Source of the DNA: Pseudobythopirellula maris
Lineage (GTDB): Bacteria; Planctomycetota; Planctomycetia; Pirellulales; Lacipirellulaceae
NCBI RefSeq assembly: GCF_007859945.1
Contig: NZ_SJPQ01000001.1
Coordinates: forward strand, 434,001-498,000
Direction: 5' to 3'
Length of the DNA: 64,000 nt
In this document: positions 27,291 through 37,324 of the stretch, piece after piece
Position numbering within the stretch: position 1 is the first letter of the stretch
Layout of the letters: each line of letters opens with the position of its first letter
Translations under genes and position numbers: made by a program
Notes under the pieces: model-generated
The model's input: the letters and a program-made list of their open reading frames with translations, nothing else
The model's database searches: none
Told to the model about the DNA's origin: nothing

Positions 27291-29558
27291 TTGTCGTTCC
27301 TCTTCCCCATGTTGGCCTGGTTGGGCGTCGCCGCGGCGGCGGCGCCGGTGCTGTTGCACCTGATCAACCTGCGCCGGCGGAAACGCATCCCGTGGGCGGC
27401 GATGGCGTTCCTCCTGGAGAGCGACCAGCAGCACCGCTCGTCGGTGCAGCTCAAAGAACTGCTGCTGATGGCGATGCGCGTAGCGATCATCTTGCTGGCC
27501 GCTTGCCTGCTCGGCGGGCTGCAAGCCGAGGAGGGCCTCTCCGACTGGTTCCAACGCGCCGCCCCGCGGACACTCGTGTTGGTCGACGACAGTTTCTCGA
27601 TGGCCGACCACTCGACCGACGCCGACGTGTGGCGTACGGCCGTGGCCGTCGCCGAGCGGATCGCTTCGCCGCCGACCGCCGCGACCGGCGAGGTAACGAC
27701 GGTCCGATTCTCCGAGTTGATACACGCCGCAGATGACGAGATGTTCGCCGCGGCGCCACTCGGTGGGGAGGAAGCGCGACGACGCGTCCGACTGCTCGAG
27801 GAACGCGGACCTAGCCAAACGGCCGTCGGCCCCGCCGAGGCGTTGCGCCGGCTGGCGGCGATTAGCAACCGTGACCGCGAAGCTTCTTACACCAATCTGT
27901 ATGTTGTCTCCGATTTCCGGAAGAAAGATCTCACCACGGCTGACGAGCTAGCGGAGTTGGTCGACGAGGCGGCCGCAGGGGCCGAGCCGAGATTCGTCCA
28001 CTGTGCACCGGACAGACGCGGCAACCTATCGCTCAGCGAGTTGCGACTGCTGCCGGGCGCCCGCGCAGCGGGGGTCGAGGCGACGCTCCGGCTGTCGGTC
28101 ACCAACCACTCGGCCATCGACGCCGAAGGAGTGGTGGTGCGGCTGACGCGCGACGGGGCGGCGCTGCCGGCTGTTGCGCTCGACACGATCGGAGCCGGCG
28201 AGACCGTCACCCGGCAGGCGCCACTGAGGTTCGCCACACCGGGCCGCCACACGCTCGTCGCCCGCCTCGATGCGGACGCCGTGCCGGCCGACAACCGACG
28301 GTTCCTGGCGGTCGATTTGCCCGAGTCGCACGAGGTCCTCCTCGTCGACGGCTCGTCGGGGGGCGCCGAAGGACGGGTGTTCGCCGCTGCCCTCCGCCCG
28401 CAGGGATCGCTCCGTACCGGCTGGCGACCCGAGCCGCGTGCGAACGACGACCCGTCGGCTTTCGACGGTCTCGAGCAGGCGGCGGCCGTGATGTTGCTCG
28501 ACCCCACGCGACTCGACTCCAACGCCGCCGCGAAGCTGCGGGCCTATCTCGCCGATGGCGGCGGCGTGCTGATCTGCCTCGGGCCCAATGCGGACCGCGG
28601 CGCGCTCGGCCGCAGGATCTTCGCTGATGCGAAAACGCCGCTGTTGCCGATCGGACTCGACTTGCCGACGCAAGTCGCCCCCCCCCCCGACGGCGCCGCG
28701 CCCCTCGCTCTGCGCGAGCATCCGCTCTTCAAGGCTTTCCAGGGAGAACGCAACGGCTTCCTGCCGTTGATTCGCATGGCGATGCGCTGGGACCTGCGGC
28801 CGGCAGAAGCACCACCGGAGGGATCGGCCCCGGCCGAACGAGGCTACCGTGTGCTGGCGCAGACGGCTGACGGCGCCCCGCTGATCCTCGAACGGACGAG
28901 TGGGCCGGGACGACTGCTCGTGATGCTCACCACCACCGCCCGTCCTCCGAATGACGCCGCGGCGCCCGCCTGGAGCAACTTGGCCACGCTACCGGTGTTC
29001 CCGATCTTGGTGAACGAGATCGCCGGCTGGCTCGCCGTTGGCCGCACGCGTGAGAGCGACTTGACGGTCGGAACGCGACTCGCTGAGGGCGCCGTCGCCG
29101 CACGGCAGGCAAACGCCGGCGGACCGCCCGACCAATCCCCTGCCGCTTCACTCGACCCCCCCTCGCCTGCCGCTGACTCCGCCGCTCACTCCACCCCGCT
29201 GCTGTCGAGCGGGATCTACAGCATCGAATACCCGGCACAACCGACCGCCGCCACCGCCAGCGGCCATGCTCGCAGCGTCGCTCAACCGCGGTGGACGGCG
29301 GTCAATGTCGAGCCCAGCGAGGGCGATCTCACTTCGACCACTACCGCCGAGGTGGCGAGCCTTGCGGGTGGTCGCGCTTCGGTCGTCACGGCCGACGCGT
29401 TTCTGGACTGGCCCAAGGACACCCGCAATGCCTCGCTCGGTCCGTGGCTCGGCCTGCTGCTGCTCGCCGCCCTGGCTGGCGAGCGCGCCCTGAGCAACGC
29501 TTGCAGCTACGTGCAGGCCAGGCCGGCCAAAGCCTCTGCCGTGAGGGGGCGGGTATGA
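27291..29558 (+). CDS. BatA-type membrane protein with VWA-like domain
   Basis: 755 aa, TTG start at 27291. The N-terminus (SFLFPMLAWLGVAAAAAPVLLHLINLRRRKRIPW, residues 2-35) is the BatA double-transmembrane signature; the second helix is MRVAIILLAACLLGGL. The VWA MIDAS is VDDSFSMADH near residue 98. A middle beta-rich region and a glutamine-amidotransferase-like fold (ADGGGVLICLGPNADRG) follow; a final helix (LGPWLGLLLLAALAGERAL) anchors the C-terminus. BatA-type proteins gather VWA and MoxR components at the cytoplasmic membrane. The stop overlaps the next ATG by 4 bases (ATGA), so the two are translationally coupled. Confidence 0.9.
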   Translation: MSFLFPMLAWLGVAAAAAPVLLHLINLRRRKRIPWAAMAFLLESDQQHRSSVQLKELLLMAMRVAIILLAACLLGGLQAEEGLSDWFQRAAPRTLVLVDDSFSMADHSTDADVWRTAVAVAERIASPPTAATGEVTTVRFSELIHAADDEMFAAAPLGGEEARRRVRLLEERGPSQTAVGPAEALRRLAAISNRDREASYTNLYVVSDFRKKDLTTADELAELVDEAAAGAEPRFVHCAPDRRGNLSLSELRLLPGARAAGVEATLRLSVTNHSAIDAEGVVVRLTRDGAALPAVALDTIGAGETVTRQAPLRFATPGRHTLVARLDADAVPADNRRFLAVDLPESHEVLLVDGSSGGAEGRVFAAALRPQGSLRTGWRPEPRANDDPSAFDGLEQAAAVMLLDPTRLDSNAAAKLRAYLADGGGVLICLGPNADRGALGRRIFADAKTPLLPIGLDLPTQVAPPPDGAAPLALREHPLFKAFQGERNGFLPLIRMAMRWDLRPAEAPPEGSAPAERGYRVLAQTADGAPLILERTSGPGRLLVMLTTTARPPNDAAAPAWSNLATLPVFPILVNEIAGWLAVGRTRESDLTVGTRLAEGAVAARQANAGGPPDQSPAASLDPPSPAADSAAHSTPLLSSGIYSIEYPAQPTAATASGHARSVAQPRWTAVNVEPSEGDLTSTTTAEVASLAGGRASVVTADAFLDWPKDTRNASLGPWLGLLLLAALAGERALSNACSYVQARPAKASAVRGRV

Positions 29559-32008
29559 GTACGCCGATCGGCGCTGCCATCGCGTCCGACACCACCGCCG
29601 ATGGCGACGCCTGGCTGCGCTACGAGACGCTCGGCTGGGACACGCTGGCGGACCAGCCGGTGCTGCTCGCCGTGGCGCTGGTTGCACTCGCGGCTGCGGT
29701 TATCGCCACGGTGTGGTTCACATGGCGCGAGCGCAGCGCATCGAGCCCCGCACGGCTGGCGACCCTCACCACGTTGCGTATCGCGGCGATCGCCGCCGCG
29801 GTGGGCGCGGTCGTCGGCGTCGAGCGGCGCAGCGTGCGTGAAGTCCGTGAACCGTCGCGAGTAGTGATCCTGATCGACAACAGTCTGAGCATGGCCTCTC
29901 CGAACGCGGCGCCGGGCGACGCACCCAGCGGAACCCCCTCGGGTGCGAGCGAATCACGCAGCGAAGCGGCGGCCGCGTTGGTCACGCGTTCCGGGCTTGT
30001 CGAGCGACTTGCCGAGCGACACCGGGTGAGCCTCGCCACGTTTTCCGATCGCTTGCGAACGATCAATCCACCCGAGGAGGACCCCTCCGGCGCCGGTGAG
30101 CCTTCGCCATTCGGTCCCGCTGGCGCCGAGACCCGGCTGGGCGGGGCGATCGAGCAGGCGCTCGCTCAGCACGCCGGCGCGAGCCTTGCAGGGCTGGTGT
30201 TGCTCACCGATGGCGGCCACACCACCGGGCCCGACCCCATGGCGACGGCTCGTACGGCCAAGGAGCGAGGCGTGCTGATCCACGCCGTCGGCTACGGACC
30301 GCTGGTCGTGGCGCCCAACCTCGTGCTGCGCGAGGTCGCGGCGCCCAAGAAGTCCTACCCGGGCGACGACATGGCGATCACGGTCTCTGTGGCCGCCGAG
30401 GGACTCGACCCCGAGTCGGGCGCGGGCCTGCTCGGCGCCGAACCGGTCGTCACGCTACGACGCCGCGCCGCGTTGCCCCAAGGGGCGGCAGGCGCCACAA
30501 CCGAAGTCGGCCGCGAGGCGGTACGCTTCGCCCCCGGCGAATCGATCGGCTCGGCCCACTTTACGGCGACCGCCGACCAGCCGGGCGATTGGGTCTACGA
30601 GGCGACTGTCGCCTCTTCGCTCAGAGAGTCGTCGACGGACGACAACCTTCGCTCGGCGAACGTGGCGGTGGTCGACCGCGTGACCAAAACACTGCTGCTC
30701 GCCGGCGGGCCGACGCGCGACTTCCACTTTGTCCGCGATCAACTGCACCGTGACAAACGGTTCGTCGCCGACGTGCTGCTGCAATCGGCCGCCGGCGCCG
30801 TTTCGCAAGACGCCAACCGCGTGCTCGAGGCCTTCCCGAGCAAGCTCGAAGAGATCGACGCTTACGACGCGGTAGTGGCCTTCGACCCCGATTGGTCGCG
30901 GCTCACCGCGCGTCAGATCGAGACGCTGCAGATGTGGGTGTCGCGTCGAGGCGGGGGGCTGATCATCGAGCCGGGCGCCGTGGGCGCCTCGCGGACCCGA
31001 TTCGGCGATCAGGACGCCGTGGTCGCCCGGCTGTCGCCGGTCAACGTCGCCTGGAGCCTCGCCAGTCACACGCTCCCGCCCGACAAGCCGAGCCCGGTGC
31101 GTCTGACCCCGGCCGGTCAATCGAGCGAGTTCTTGCGTCTCTCCAGCGGTTTCACGAATGACGCCGCCGCTGGCGGAGCAGCCGGCTGGAACGCCTTCCC
31201 CGGCTTCTACCGCGTTGTCCCCTCGGCCGAGCCCAAGCCGGCCGCCACGGTCTACGCTTACGCGTTGGACGAAACCGAGGGCCGCCGCGTGCTCTTCGCC
31301 GAGCAGTTCTACGGCGGCGGGCGGGTGTTCTACACCGCGACTTCCGAGCTTTGGCGGCTGCGACGCCAAGACACCACTTGGTTCACAACGTTTTACACGA
31401 ACCTGCTGCGGCACGTCTCCCAGGGCCGGCTGCTCGCCCAGTCGGGAGCGGGCGCCCTGGCCCTCGACCGCGACCGTTATGAGGCGGGGGACGAAGCCGA
31501 GCTGAGGCTATCGATCAATAGTTCGGCCGCCTTCGATCCCGCGACCGCCGCGGCGATCGTCACGCTCGCCGATCAGCCGCAGCGGAGCGTGCGGCTCGAA
31601 GCGGTCGAAGGCGAGGAGTCGGTCTACCGCGCCACGCTGCGCGTCGATCGGCCCGGCGACCTGCGAGCGGCGGTCGCCCTGGGCGATGCGGCCGAGTTGC
31701 TCGAAGCCGAAGCGACCGTCGTCGCTCCGCGACTCGAATCCAAACGCGCCACGCAAGACGCCGACCTGCTGCGGTCCATCGCTCGCGCGACCGGCGGGGC
31801 TTACTACGCGGACAATCCCACCGCGATCCATGGGGCCGATGACCTCGCCCCGCTCGCCGAGGCGATCCCCTCGCAAGCCGAAACCCGCTTCGTCCACGGC
31901 GAACTCGACGCCGATTTTGCCCGGCGGCTCTCTGCCTGGCTGCTGGGCGTGCTGTGCCTTTGCTTGATCCTCGAATGGACGCTGCGCCGCTTCTGGCGCC
32001 TCGCCTGA
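29555..32008 (+). CDS. Large VWA-domain membrane protein
   Basis: 817 aa from ATG 29555. Earlier in-frame sequence (29291-29554) overlaps the previous gene in another frame and is not coding. Two N-terminal TM helices (LLAVALVALAAAVIATVWF and LRIAAIAAAVGAVVG). VWA domain with MIDAS IDNSLSMAS near residue 100 and LVLLTDGGHTT. Then a beta-rich part and a GATase-like region starting LLLAGGPTRDFHFVRDQL. One C-terminal helix (LSAWLLGVLCLCLILEWTL). It likely sits in the membrane beside the BatA-like protein. Two such proteins in a row are typical of planctomycete MoxR clusters. Confidence 0.9.
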   Translation: MSTPIGAAIASDTTADGDAWLRYETLGWDTLADQPVLLAVALVALAAAVIATVWFTWRERSASSPARLATLTTLRIAAIAAAVGAVVGVERRSVREVREPSRVVILIDNSLSMASPNAAPGDAPSGTPSGASESRSEAAAALVTRSGLVERLAERHRVSLATFSDRLRTINPPEEDPSGAGEPSPFGPAGAETRLGGAIEQALAQHAGASLAGLVLLTDGGHTTGPDPMATARTAKERGVLIHAVGYGPLVVAPNLVLREVAAPKKSYPGDDMAITVSVAAEGLDPESGAGLLGAEPVVTLRRRAALPQGAAGATTEVGREAVRFAPGESIGSAHFTATADQPGDWVYEATVASSLRESSTDDNLRSANVAVVDRVTKTLLLAGGPTRDFHFVRDQLHRDKRFVADVLLQSAAGAVSQDANRVLEAFPSKLEEIDAYDAVVAFDPDWSRLTARQIETLQMWVSRRGGGLIIEPGAVGASRTRFGDQDAVVARLSPVNVAWSLASHTLPPDKPSPVRLTPAGQSSEFLRLSSGFTNDAAAGGAAGWNAFPGFYRVVPSAEPKPAATVYAYALDETEGRRVLFAEQFYGGGRVFYTATSELWRLRRQDTTWFTTFYTNLLRHVSQGRLLAQSGAGALALDRDRYEAGDEAELRLSINSSAAFDPATAAAIVTLADQPQRSVRLEAVEGEESVYRATLRVDRPGDLRAAVALGDAAELLEAEATVVAPRLESKRATQDADLLRSIARATGGAYYADNPTAIHGADDLAPLAEAIPSQAETRFVHGELDADFARRLSAWLLGVLCLCLILEWTLRRFWRLA

Positions 32009-32030
32009 TTCACTGCTGAATTGACCCGCC

Positions 32031-34238
32031 TTGCCTACGAAGAACGCCATCCAGAACGTCATTGACCAAACCACCGTCTCGCTGCGGCGGGCGTTGTGGG
32101 CGCGGCTGACTATGCGCGTGATTGCGTTCGTGCTCGCGTTGCTTTGGATCGGCCTGCTGGGCGACTATTTTCTGGAACCTTCTCCCACGGTGCGGGCCAC
32201 CATTGGAGCAGCCGTGGGCTTGATCGGCCTGGGGCTGCTGGTGCGTGAACTGCGGACGGCCTTCAGACCGCTCGCTCGCGACGAGATCGTGCTGGCGATC
32301 GCCCGTCGCCTGGGAACCTCGGCAGACGCGTTTGTCACCGCCGCCGAGCTCGCCGAAGACCCGGAGCGTTCGGCGGCGATCCAACCGGCGTTGCTCCGTG
32401 AGACTGACCTCGCCGCCCAGGAAACGCTTGACCATGTCGGTCCGCTCGGGATCGTTCGCTGGCGAGCCTTAGGCGGCAAGTCGGCCCTCGTAGCGTTCGT
32501 CCTGTTAGCCACGGTGGCGATCGGCTTGGCGTTCCCCGGTGGGGCGGGCGTCTACCTGCGGCGGCTCGGGCTCGCTGAGGAACCGTGGCCGCGCCGCGTG
32601 CGGCTCGTTGCCGAGGGCTTTGAGCCCACGCCCGACGGCCCCGGCCAGGCGCGTAAGGTCGCCCGCGACAGCCCCTTTGAGCTCGCCGTGGTCGCCGATC
32701 TGACGGGCGGGCACATTGCGCCGAGAGTGGTCGACTTGCGATACACAACCGCCAGCGGTGTGAAAGGACGCGATTCGCTCGCGCGGGTCGGCGACCCGAA
32801 CGAATCGGGCGCCCAGGCCCTTAAGTTCCGCCGCGGGTTCGACTCGGTGACCGAAGACCTCACGCTGTGGCTGCGGGGAGGCGATTGCCGACTCGGGCCG
32901 CTGCGTCTGTTAGCCGTCGCCCGGCCGCGCGTTAGTGAACTCCAAGCCGACTGCGTCCCGCCGACCTATCTGGGGCAACGCCCCTTCAGCGCGTCGGTGG
33001 CGTCGCTACCGCGTCTGCCCGAGGGGACCGCGGTCACACTGCAAGGCGAAACGAGCAAGCCGCTCGAATCGCTCACCGCCGTGCTGCTTGGCGCTGGGGG
33101 CGAGCCGACGCCGTTGATCGCGCAACTCGACGACAGCGGCGTCCGCTTCGAGATTCCACTCTCCATCCTGCACCAGACCGCCACGATCGAACTCGCGTTG
33201 CTCGACCGCGACGGCGTCGCTTCGGCCGAGGCGATGCGGGTGGTGATTGGCGTCGATCGCGACGAACCGCCGGTCGTGAGCCTCGCGTTCGAGGGCGTGG
33301 GCCCGGCGGTCACGCCCGAAGCCCGCATCACCGCCACGGCGTCGGCAGACGACGACCACGGCGTGGCGTCCATGACGCTCACTCTCTCAGGGTCACAAGA
33401 AACCGTTGCTAAACTGCCACTCGCCCCCCCCCAGTCGGGCGACGCCACTGTCACTACGGTCATCGATTTGCTCACGCTTCGCGGCGCCAAGCAGGGACAG
33501 CGAGCGAGCTACGCCGAAGGAGAATCGCTCTCGATCGTCGCCACGACGAGCGATCACTACGACTTGGGCGGCAAGCCCCACACCGCTGCGAGCACGCCGC
33601 GTGTGTTCGAGGTCGTCTCGGCCGCCGAGTTGCTCGCCCGGTTGGCGGAGCGCGAGATCGATCTGAACCGTGCGTTCGAAGAAACCACGCGGGCGACCGA
33701 GAGACTGGCGCTCTCGCTCGAGCAAAGCCTCGCCCCACCCGCCGGCGCCGAGGGCGAGGCCAACGCGGAGGATGGCGACGCACCGGGCGCGGCGATCCGG
33801 CTTCGCCAACGCCGACTCGAGGCTCAAAAGCTCCGCAGCGAAACCCGGGCGGCGGCCGCCGCTTTCGCCGCGATCCACGACGAGGTGATGAACAACCGCA
33901 TCGACAACAGTGATCTGATCGACCGCCTCGGCCGGCGGATCGCCCGTCCGCTCGAGCGTGTGGCTGCGGATCAGCTGAGCGATGTTGAAAAAACACTTGG
34001 AAGCGCCGCCGAGAGCCCCGCGGGCTCGGGCACGCGGCGCACCGCCATCGAGAACGCCCACAATGCTTCCCGCAGCGCGCTGCGACAAATGCTTGAGGTG
34101 CTCACACAAATGCAATCGCTGGAGACTTACAACCGGGTGGTCGCCGATTTGCGCGGCATCATCCAAGAGCAGCGCGACGTGCAGAACAGCACCGAGCAGT
34201 CACGCAAAGAAGGGCTGCGGCGACTCCTGCTCGACTAA
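32031..34238 (+). CDS. DUF4175-like membrane protein, TTG start
   Basis: 735 aa. TTG 32031, with no better start nearby. N-terminal helices (VIAFVLALLWIGLLGDYFL and ATIGAAVGLIGLGLLVREL) and a third near residue 150 (ALVAFVLLATVAIGLAFPGG), then a long beta-rich extracytoplasmic part and a C-terminal coiled coil (about residues 520-735, e.g. LIDRLGRRIARPLERVAADQ). This layout resembles DUF4175 proteins found after MoxR/VWA genes, but I cannot confirm the family by eye. Probably carries structural repeats outside the membrane. Followed by a 220-base gap. Confidence 0.7.
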   Translation: MPTKNAIQNVIDQTTVSLRRALWARLTMRVIAFVLALLWIGLLGDYFLEPSPTVRATIGAAVGLIGLGLLVRELRTAFRPLARDEIVLAIARRLGTSADAFVTAAELAEDPERSAAIQPALLRETDLAAQETLDHVGPLGIVRWRALGGKSALVAFVLLATVAIGLAFPGGAGVYLRRLGLAEEPWPRRVRLVAEGFEPTPDGPGQARKVARDSPFELAVVADLTGGHIAPRVVDLRYTTASGVKGRDSLARVGDPNESGAQALKFRRGFDSVTEDLTLWLRGGDCRLGPLRLLAVARPRVSELQADCVPPTYLGQRPFSASVASLPRLPEGTAVTLQGETSKPLESLTAVLLGAGGEPTPLIAQLDDSGVRFEIPLSILHQTATIELALLDRDGVASAEAMRVVIGVDRDEPPVVSLAFEGVGPAVTPEARITATASADDDHGVASMTLTLSGSQETVAKLPLAPPQSGDATVTTVIDLLTLRGAKQGQRASYAEGESLSIVATTSDHYDLGGKPHTAASTPRVFEVVSAAELLARLAEREIDLNRAFEETTRATERLALSLEQSLAPPAGAEGEANAEDGDAPGAAIRLRQRRLEAQKLRSETRAAAAAFAAIHDEVMNNRIDNSDLIDRLGRRIARPLERVAADQLSDVEKTLGSAAESPAGSGTRRTAIENAHNASRSALRQMLEVLTQMQSLETYNRVVADLRGIIQEQRDVQNSTEQSRKEGLRRLLLD

Positions 34239-34457
34239 TGCGGAGTAAAAACAAGTGGATGGCGCCGATTCGTGCTGGGCAGCAATGCGTTTCGCGGCAG
34301 ACACAACCACCCATCTCTTGCCGCCTGTTGATTTGTTGTTTCGAGTCTCATCGCTTGAGGTCGCGGCTGTCCGTTGTATCCAACTCAAATCGCCAGGTGT
34401 CGGATCGACCGTGACTCGCCAATCACTGGCTTAGAAATAGCCCCCAGAAACAGCCTG

Positions 34458-35909
34458 ATGCACCTCTCCGCCAACCAGTTCGTTTGTCATTGCCTTTCGC
34501 GTTTAGCGGCCGCGGCTTGGGTTGCAGTCGCACTGTTTGCAGCGCCGGTTGTTGTGGCGCAGTCGGTCGAGGACCTCACAGCGCGTCAGGCCGAGTTGGC
34601 CTCGCGGTTCAATCGCCTCGAAGCTTCGGCGTTGCAGGTCGCCGACGCCATCGATTCCGAGAGCCCCGAGCGTGCGGAGCAGATCCGCGCGGCGGTCAAA
34701 GCGGCCAGCGAGCGGGCGGTCGCTGGCCGCTTTGACGACCTGGTTGGCCTCATGCAGCAGAGCCGCCTGAGCGCCGCGGTCGAGGAGCAAGAGGCGTTGG
34801 CCGGCGAGCTCGACGAGCTGCTCCGCATGCTGCTCGAAGACCCGCGTGAGGCCCAGATCGAGGCCGAGCGCAAGCGACTCGAGGAGCTCGTCAAAGAACT
34901 GGGCCGCATGGCGCTCGATCAAAAGTCGCTACGCGATCGGGGCGCCAAGGGCGACGCGGCAGAGCGGCTCGCCAAGCTGCAACGAGAGCTGGCCGACGAC
35001 GCCAAGCGACTTCTCGACAAGGGCCCCGCCGGCGAGTCGCCCCCCCCTGGCGGAGGCGAGTCGCAAGAACAAGGCGGTCCGCCAAGCGCGCCCTCCTCGC
35101 CACTGGACAAAGCACTCGGCCGGCTAGGCAAGGCGGAAAAGGCGATGCGCGGCGCGGAGCAGCAGCTCGGCGAACGCGACCCCAAGGCCGCCGAACCTAT
35201 GCAACGCGAGGCGCAGCACGAACTCGAAGCCGCCCGACGCGAGGCGGAGGAAGCGCTGCAACAAATACGAGAAGAAGAGCAGCAGCGTCGTCTAGTGCAA
35301 TTGGTCGATCGGCTGCGGCGGCTCGTCGCGGCCCAAATCGAGATCAACCGTGAAACCGCGGAGGCCCACCAAGACGCAGCCGACCGCCCCCCGCGGGCGA
35401 CCGAGATCGCCGCCGCCAAGCTGGCCGAGCGTGAAGCGACGCTCGTGACCCAGGCCGATGGGGCGCTGCTCTTGCTGGCCGAGGATGGCGCCTCGGTCGC
35501 CTTCCCGCTGCTCGTCAGCCAGGCCCGCGACACGATGGACGAGGTCCGCGAGCGGCTCGAGGCGACCCGCCTGGGCGAGCTCACGCAGCGGCTAGAGCAG
35601 GAAGTGATCGACACCCTGGCGGACGCCGTCGAGGCGCTCGACCGCAAACTCGAAGAGCTCGAGCAGAAGCGATCCGATCGCGAGAGCGGCCAGCCAGGAT
35701 CGCCTACCGGCGAGCCGGAGCTGGTCGCCAAGATCGCCGAGCTGCGGTTGATCCGCGCCCTCCAGCAGCGGGTGCTGCGGCGAACCGAGCACTGGCGCAG
35801 CGCGCTGCTCGCTGGCGAAGAAACCGCCGAGCAGGCCGACGCCGCGTTGGCCGAACTGGCGTCGCGACAGATGGAGCTGGTCCGAGCGACCGAAAAGCTG
35901 CAGGATTGA
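34458..35909 (+). CDS. Exported coiled-coil protein
   Basis: 483 aa from ATG 34458; a longer reading adds unconserved sequence. Signal peptide (LSRLAAAAWVAVALFAAPVVVAQS) with probable cleavage after VVA. The rest is almost wholly Ala/Glu/Arg/Leu helices with heptads, e.g. EAQIEAERKRLEELVKELGR and RLEQEVIDTLADAVEALDR, broken by a Pro/Gly/Ser-rich linker about residues 195-225. Likely a long rod in the periplasm. No enzyme motif. It fits the cluster as a structural partner of the DUF4175-like protein. Function unknown. Confidence 0.75.
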   Translation: MHLSANQFVCHCLSRLAAAAWVAVALFAAPVVVAQSVEDLTARQAELASRFNRLEASALQVADAIDSESPERAEQIRAAVKAASERAVAGRFDDLVGLMQQSRLSAAVEEQEALAGELDELLRMLLEDPREAQIEAERKRLEELVKELGRMALDQKSLRDRGAKGDAAERLAKLQRELADDAKRLLDKGPAGESPPPGGGESQEQGGPPSAPSSPLDKALGRLGKAEKAMRGAEQQLGERDPKAAEPMQREAQHELEAARREAEEALQQIREEEQQRRLVQLVDRLRRLVAAQIEINRETAEAHQDAADRPPRATEIAAAKLAEREATLVTQADGALLLLAEDGASVAFPLLVSQARDTMDEVRERLEATRLGELTQRLEQEVIDTLADAVEALDRKLEELEQKRSDRESGQPGSPTGEPELVAKIAELRLIRALQQRVLRRTEHWRSALLAGEETAEQADAALAELASRQMELVRATEKLQD

Positions 35910-36050
35910 TCGGCGCACAGTGGCGTGCAACAGCTCTACGTTGGTCGCCAGATCTTGGATTCCCCGCTAAGTAAGAAATTGAGAATGCACGGCCTCGCCA
36001 CCGATCGGTTTGTGTTGACCGGCTGACTTGCGGCTCCTAGTCTCAGATTG

Positions 36051-36671
36051 ATGCCACGCAACATCCCCCCCGACGCCGACTCTCACGCGACGCCGTTGCG
36101 GCGCCTTGGAGGCTCGTTCCGGCTGTTGCCTTTGCTTCTGGTGATCGTGGTCGGCTTTGGCGTCGGCTTGCGGTTGGGCAAAGAACGGGGCGTTGCAGCG
36201 GATGCCCACACGGCTTCGCCCGACGCCGAGGCGACGGCCGTTGATCGCTGGCGCCCCTCGCCCGAACTGCGGCCCAACGAAGTAGTGCGGTTGCAGATGC
36301 AGGCGCTTAGTGATTTCCGCAACGATCACGACGCCGCACGGCGGGTCTTCGCGCTCGCCTCGCCGCTGAACCGAGCCGCCACGGGCCCGTTGCCCAATTT
36401 CGCCCAGATGTTGCTGCACCCGCTCTACAGCCCGATGGTGGTGTGCGAACGCTTCATCGTGGGGGCGCCCGCGGTGCGAGGCGACAACGCGGTGGTGCTC
36501 GTCACAGCGGTCGACTCGCAAGGTACAATATCGCAGTACCGTTTCGTCCTCGGCTTGCAGCACGGCGAGCACGAGGGGTGCTGGATGACCGATCAGGTGA
36601 GAAGCCTGCTTGTTAGTTGGGACCCTGGGGCCACGTCCGACAAAGTCCCCGTCCCTGGTGATGAGGCCTGA
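36051..36671 (+). CDS. DUF4864 protein with N-terminal membrane anchor
   Basis: 206 aa from ATG 36051; a TTG one codon earlier is equally placed. A hydrophobic anchor (LLPLLLVIVVGFGVGLRLG) spans residues 27-45. The DUF4864 core begins PNEVVRLQMQALSDFRNDHD and continues to LPNFAQMLLHPLYSPMV, then VVLVTAVDSQGTISQYRF. DUF4864 is a domain of unknown function found in membrane-attached proteins. It is located just before an ECF sigma factor, from which 14 bases separate it. Confidence 0.85.
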   Translation: MPRNIPPDADSHATPLRRLGGSFRLLPLLLVIVVGFGVGLRLGKERGVAADAHTASPDAEATAVDRWRPSPELRPNEVVRLQMQALSDFRNDHDAARRVFALASPLNRAATGPLPNFAQMLLHPLYSPMVVCERFIVGAPAVRGDNAVVLVTAVDSQGTISQYRFVLGLQHGEHEGCWMTDQVRSLLVSWDPGATSDKVPVPGDEA

Positions 36672-36685
36672 GAGACGCGTTCGGC

Positions 36686-37324
36686 ATGGCAGACCCTATC
36701 CCCACATCATGCGCCGCCACGTCTACCGGCTTGGTCGACGACGAGGCGTTGTCCGACAATCGGCTCATGGCCGGCGTCTGTGAGGGTCAGCAAGACGCGT
36801 TGGCCACGCTCTACGACCGTCACTCGGGGATGGTTTACGGTCTCTGCTTGCGGGTTCTCGGCAACACGGCGGACGCCGAAGGGCTGGTATCCGACGTTTT
36901 TTTAGAAATCTGGCGGAAACCCCACGGTTTTGATCCCGAGCGCGGCCGGTTTCGTTCGTACCTACTAACGATGGCTCGCAGTCGCTCGATCGATCGCATC
37001 CGCTCGGTCACGAAGCGTAGCGAGAAAACCCACGAAGCGGGCGTGAACCACCAAGCCTTCGCCGAATCGCAGCAGTCGCTGGGCAGCCCCGCCTCGCAAG
37101 CAATCGCCGAGGAGCACGGACGGGTGATCCAAGAAGCGCTCGGCCGGCTCGATCCCGAACAACGCACCGCCTTGCAAATGGCTTTTTACGAAGGACTCAC
37201 TCACCGCGAGATCGCCGAGCGACTCGAAGCCCCCCTCGGCACGGTGAAGACCCGCATCCGCAGAGGTCTGCAACGCATGCGCGGCGCGCTCGATGCATTG
37301 GGGAGGGTCGATGGACTGCAATAA
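36686..37324 (+). CDS. ECF-type RNA polymerase sigma factor
   Basis: 212 aa. Region 2 spans DNRLMAGVCEGQQDALATLY to LTMARSRSIDRIRS; region 4 is EGLTHREIAERLEAPLGTVK. It directs RNA polymerase to a regulon, usually under stress, and is held inactive by its anti-sigma factor. ATG start. The 3' end overlaps the anti-sigma gene start by 14 bases, a classic translationally coupled pair. Being embedded in the envelope cluster suggests that it governs these genes, but no promoter of the matching class was located. Confidence 0.95.
   Translation: MADPIPTSCAATSTGLVDDEALSDNRLMAGVCEGQQDALATLYDRHSGMVYGLCLRVLGNTADAEGLVSDVFLEIWRKPHGFDPERGRFRSYLLTMARSRSIDRIRSVTKRSEKTHEAGVNHQAFAESQQSLGSPASQAIAEEHGRVIQEALGRLDPEQRTALQMAFYEGLTHREIAERLEAPLGTVKTRIRRGLQRMRGALDALGRVDGLQ

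Noticed and set aside
29291-29554. Upstream extension of the VWA protein gene
   Set aside because: It lies inside the preceding gene in another frame and has Arg/Gly-rich shadow composition; ATG 29555 fits the ATGA overlap.
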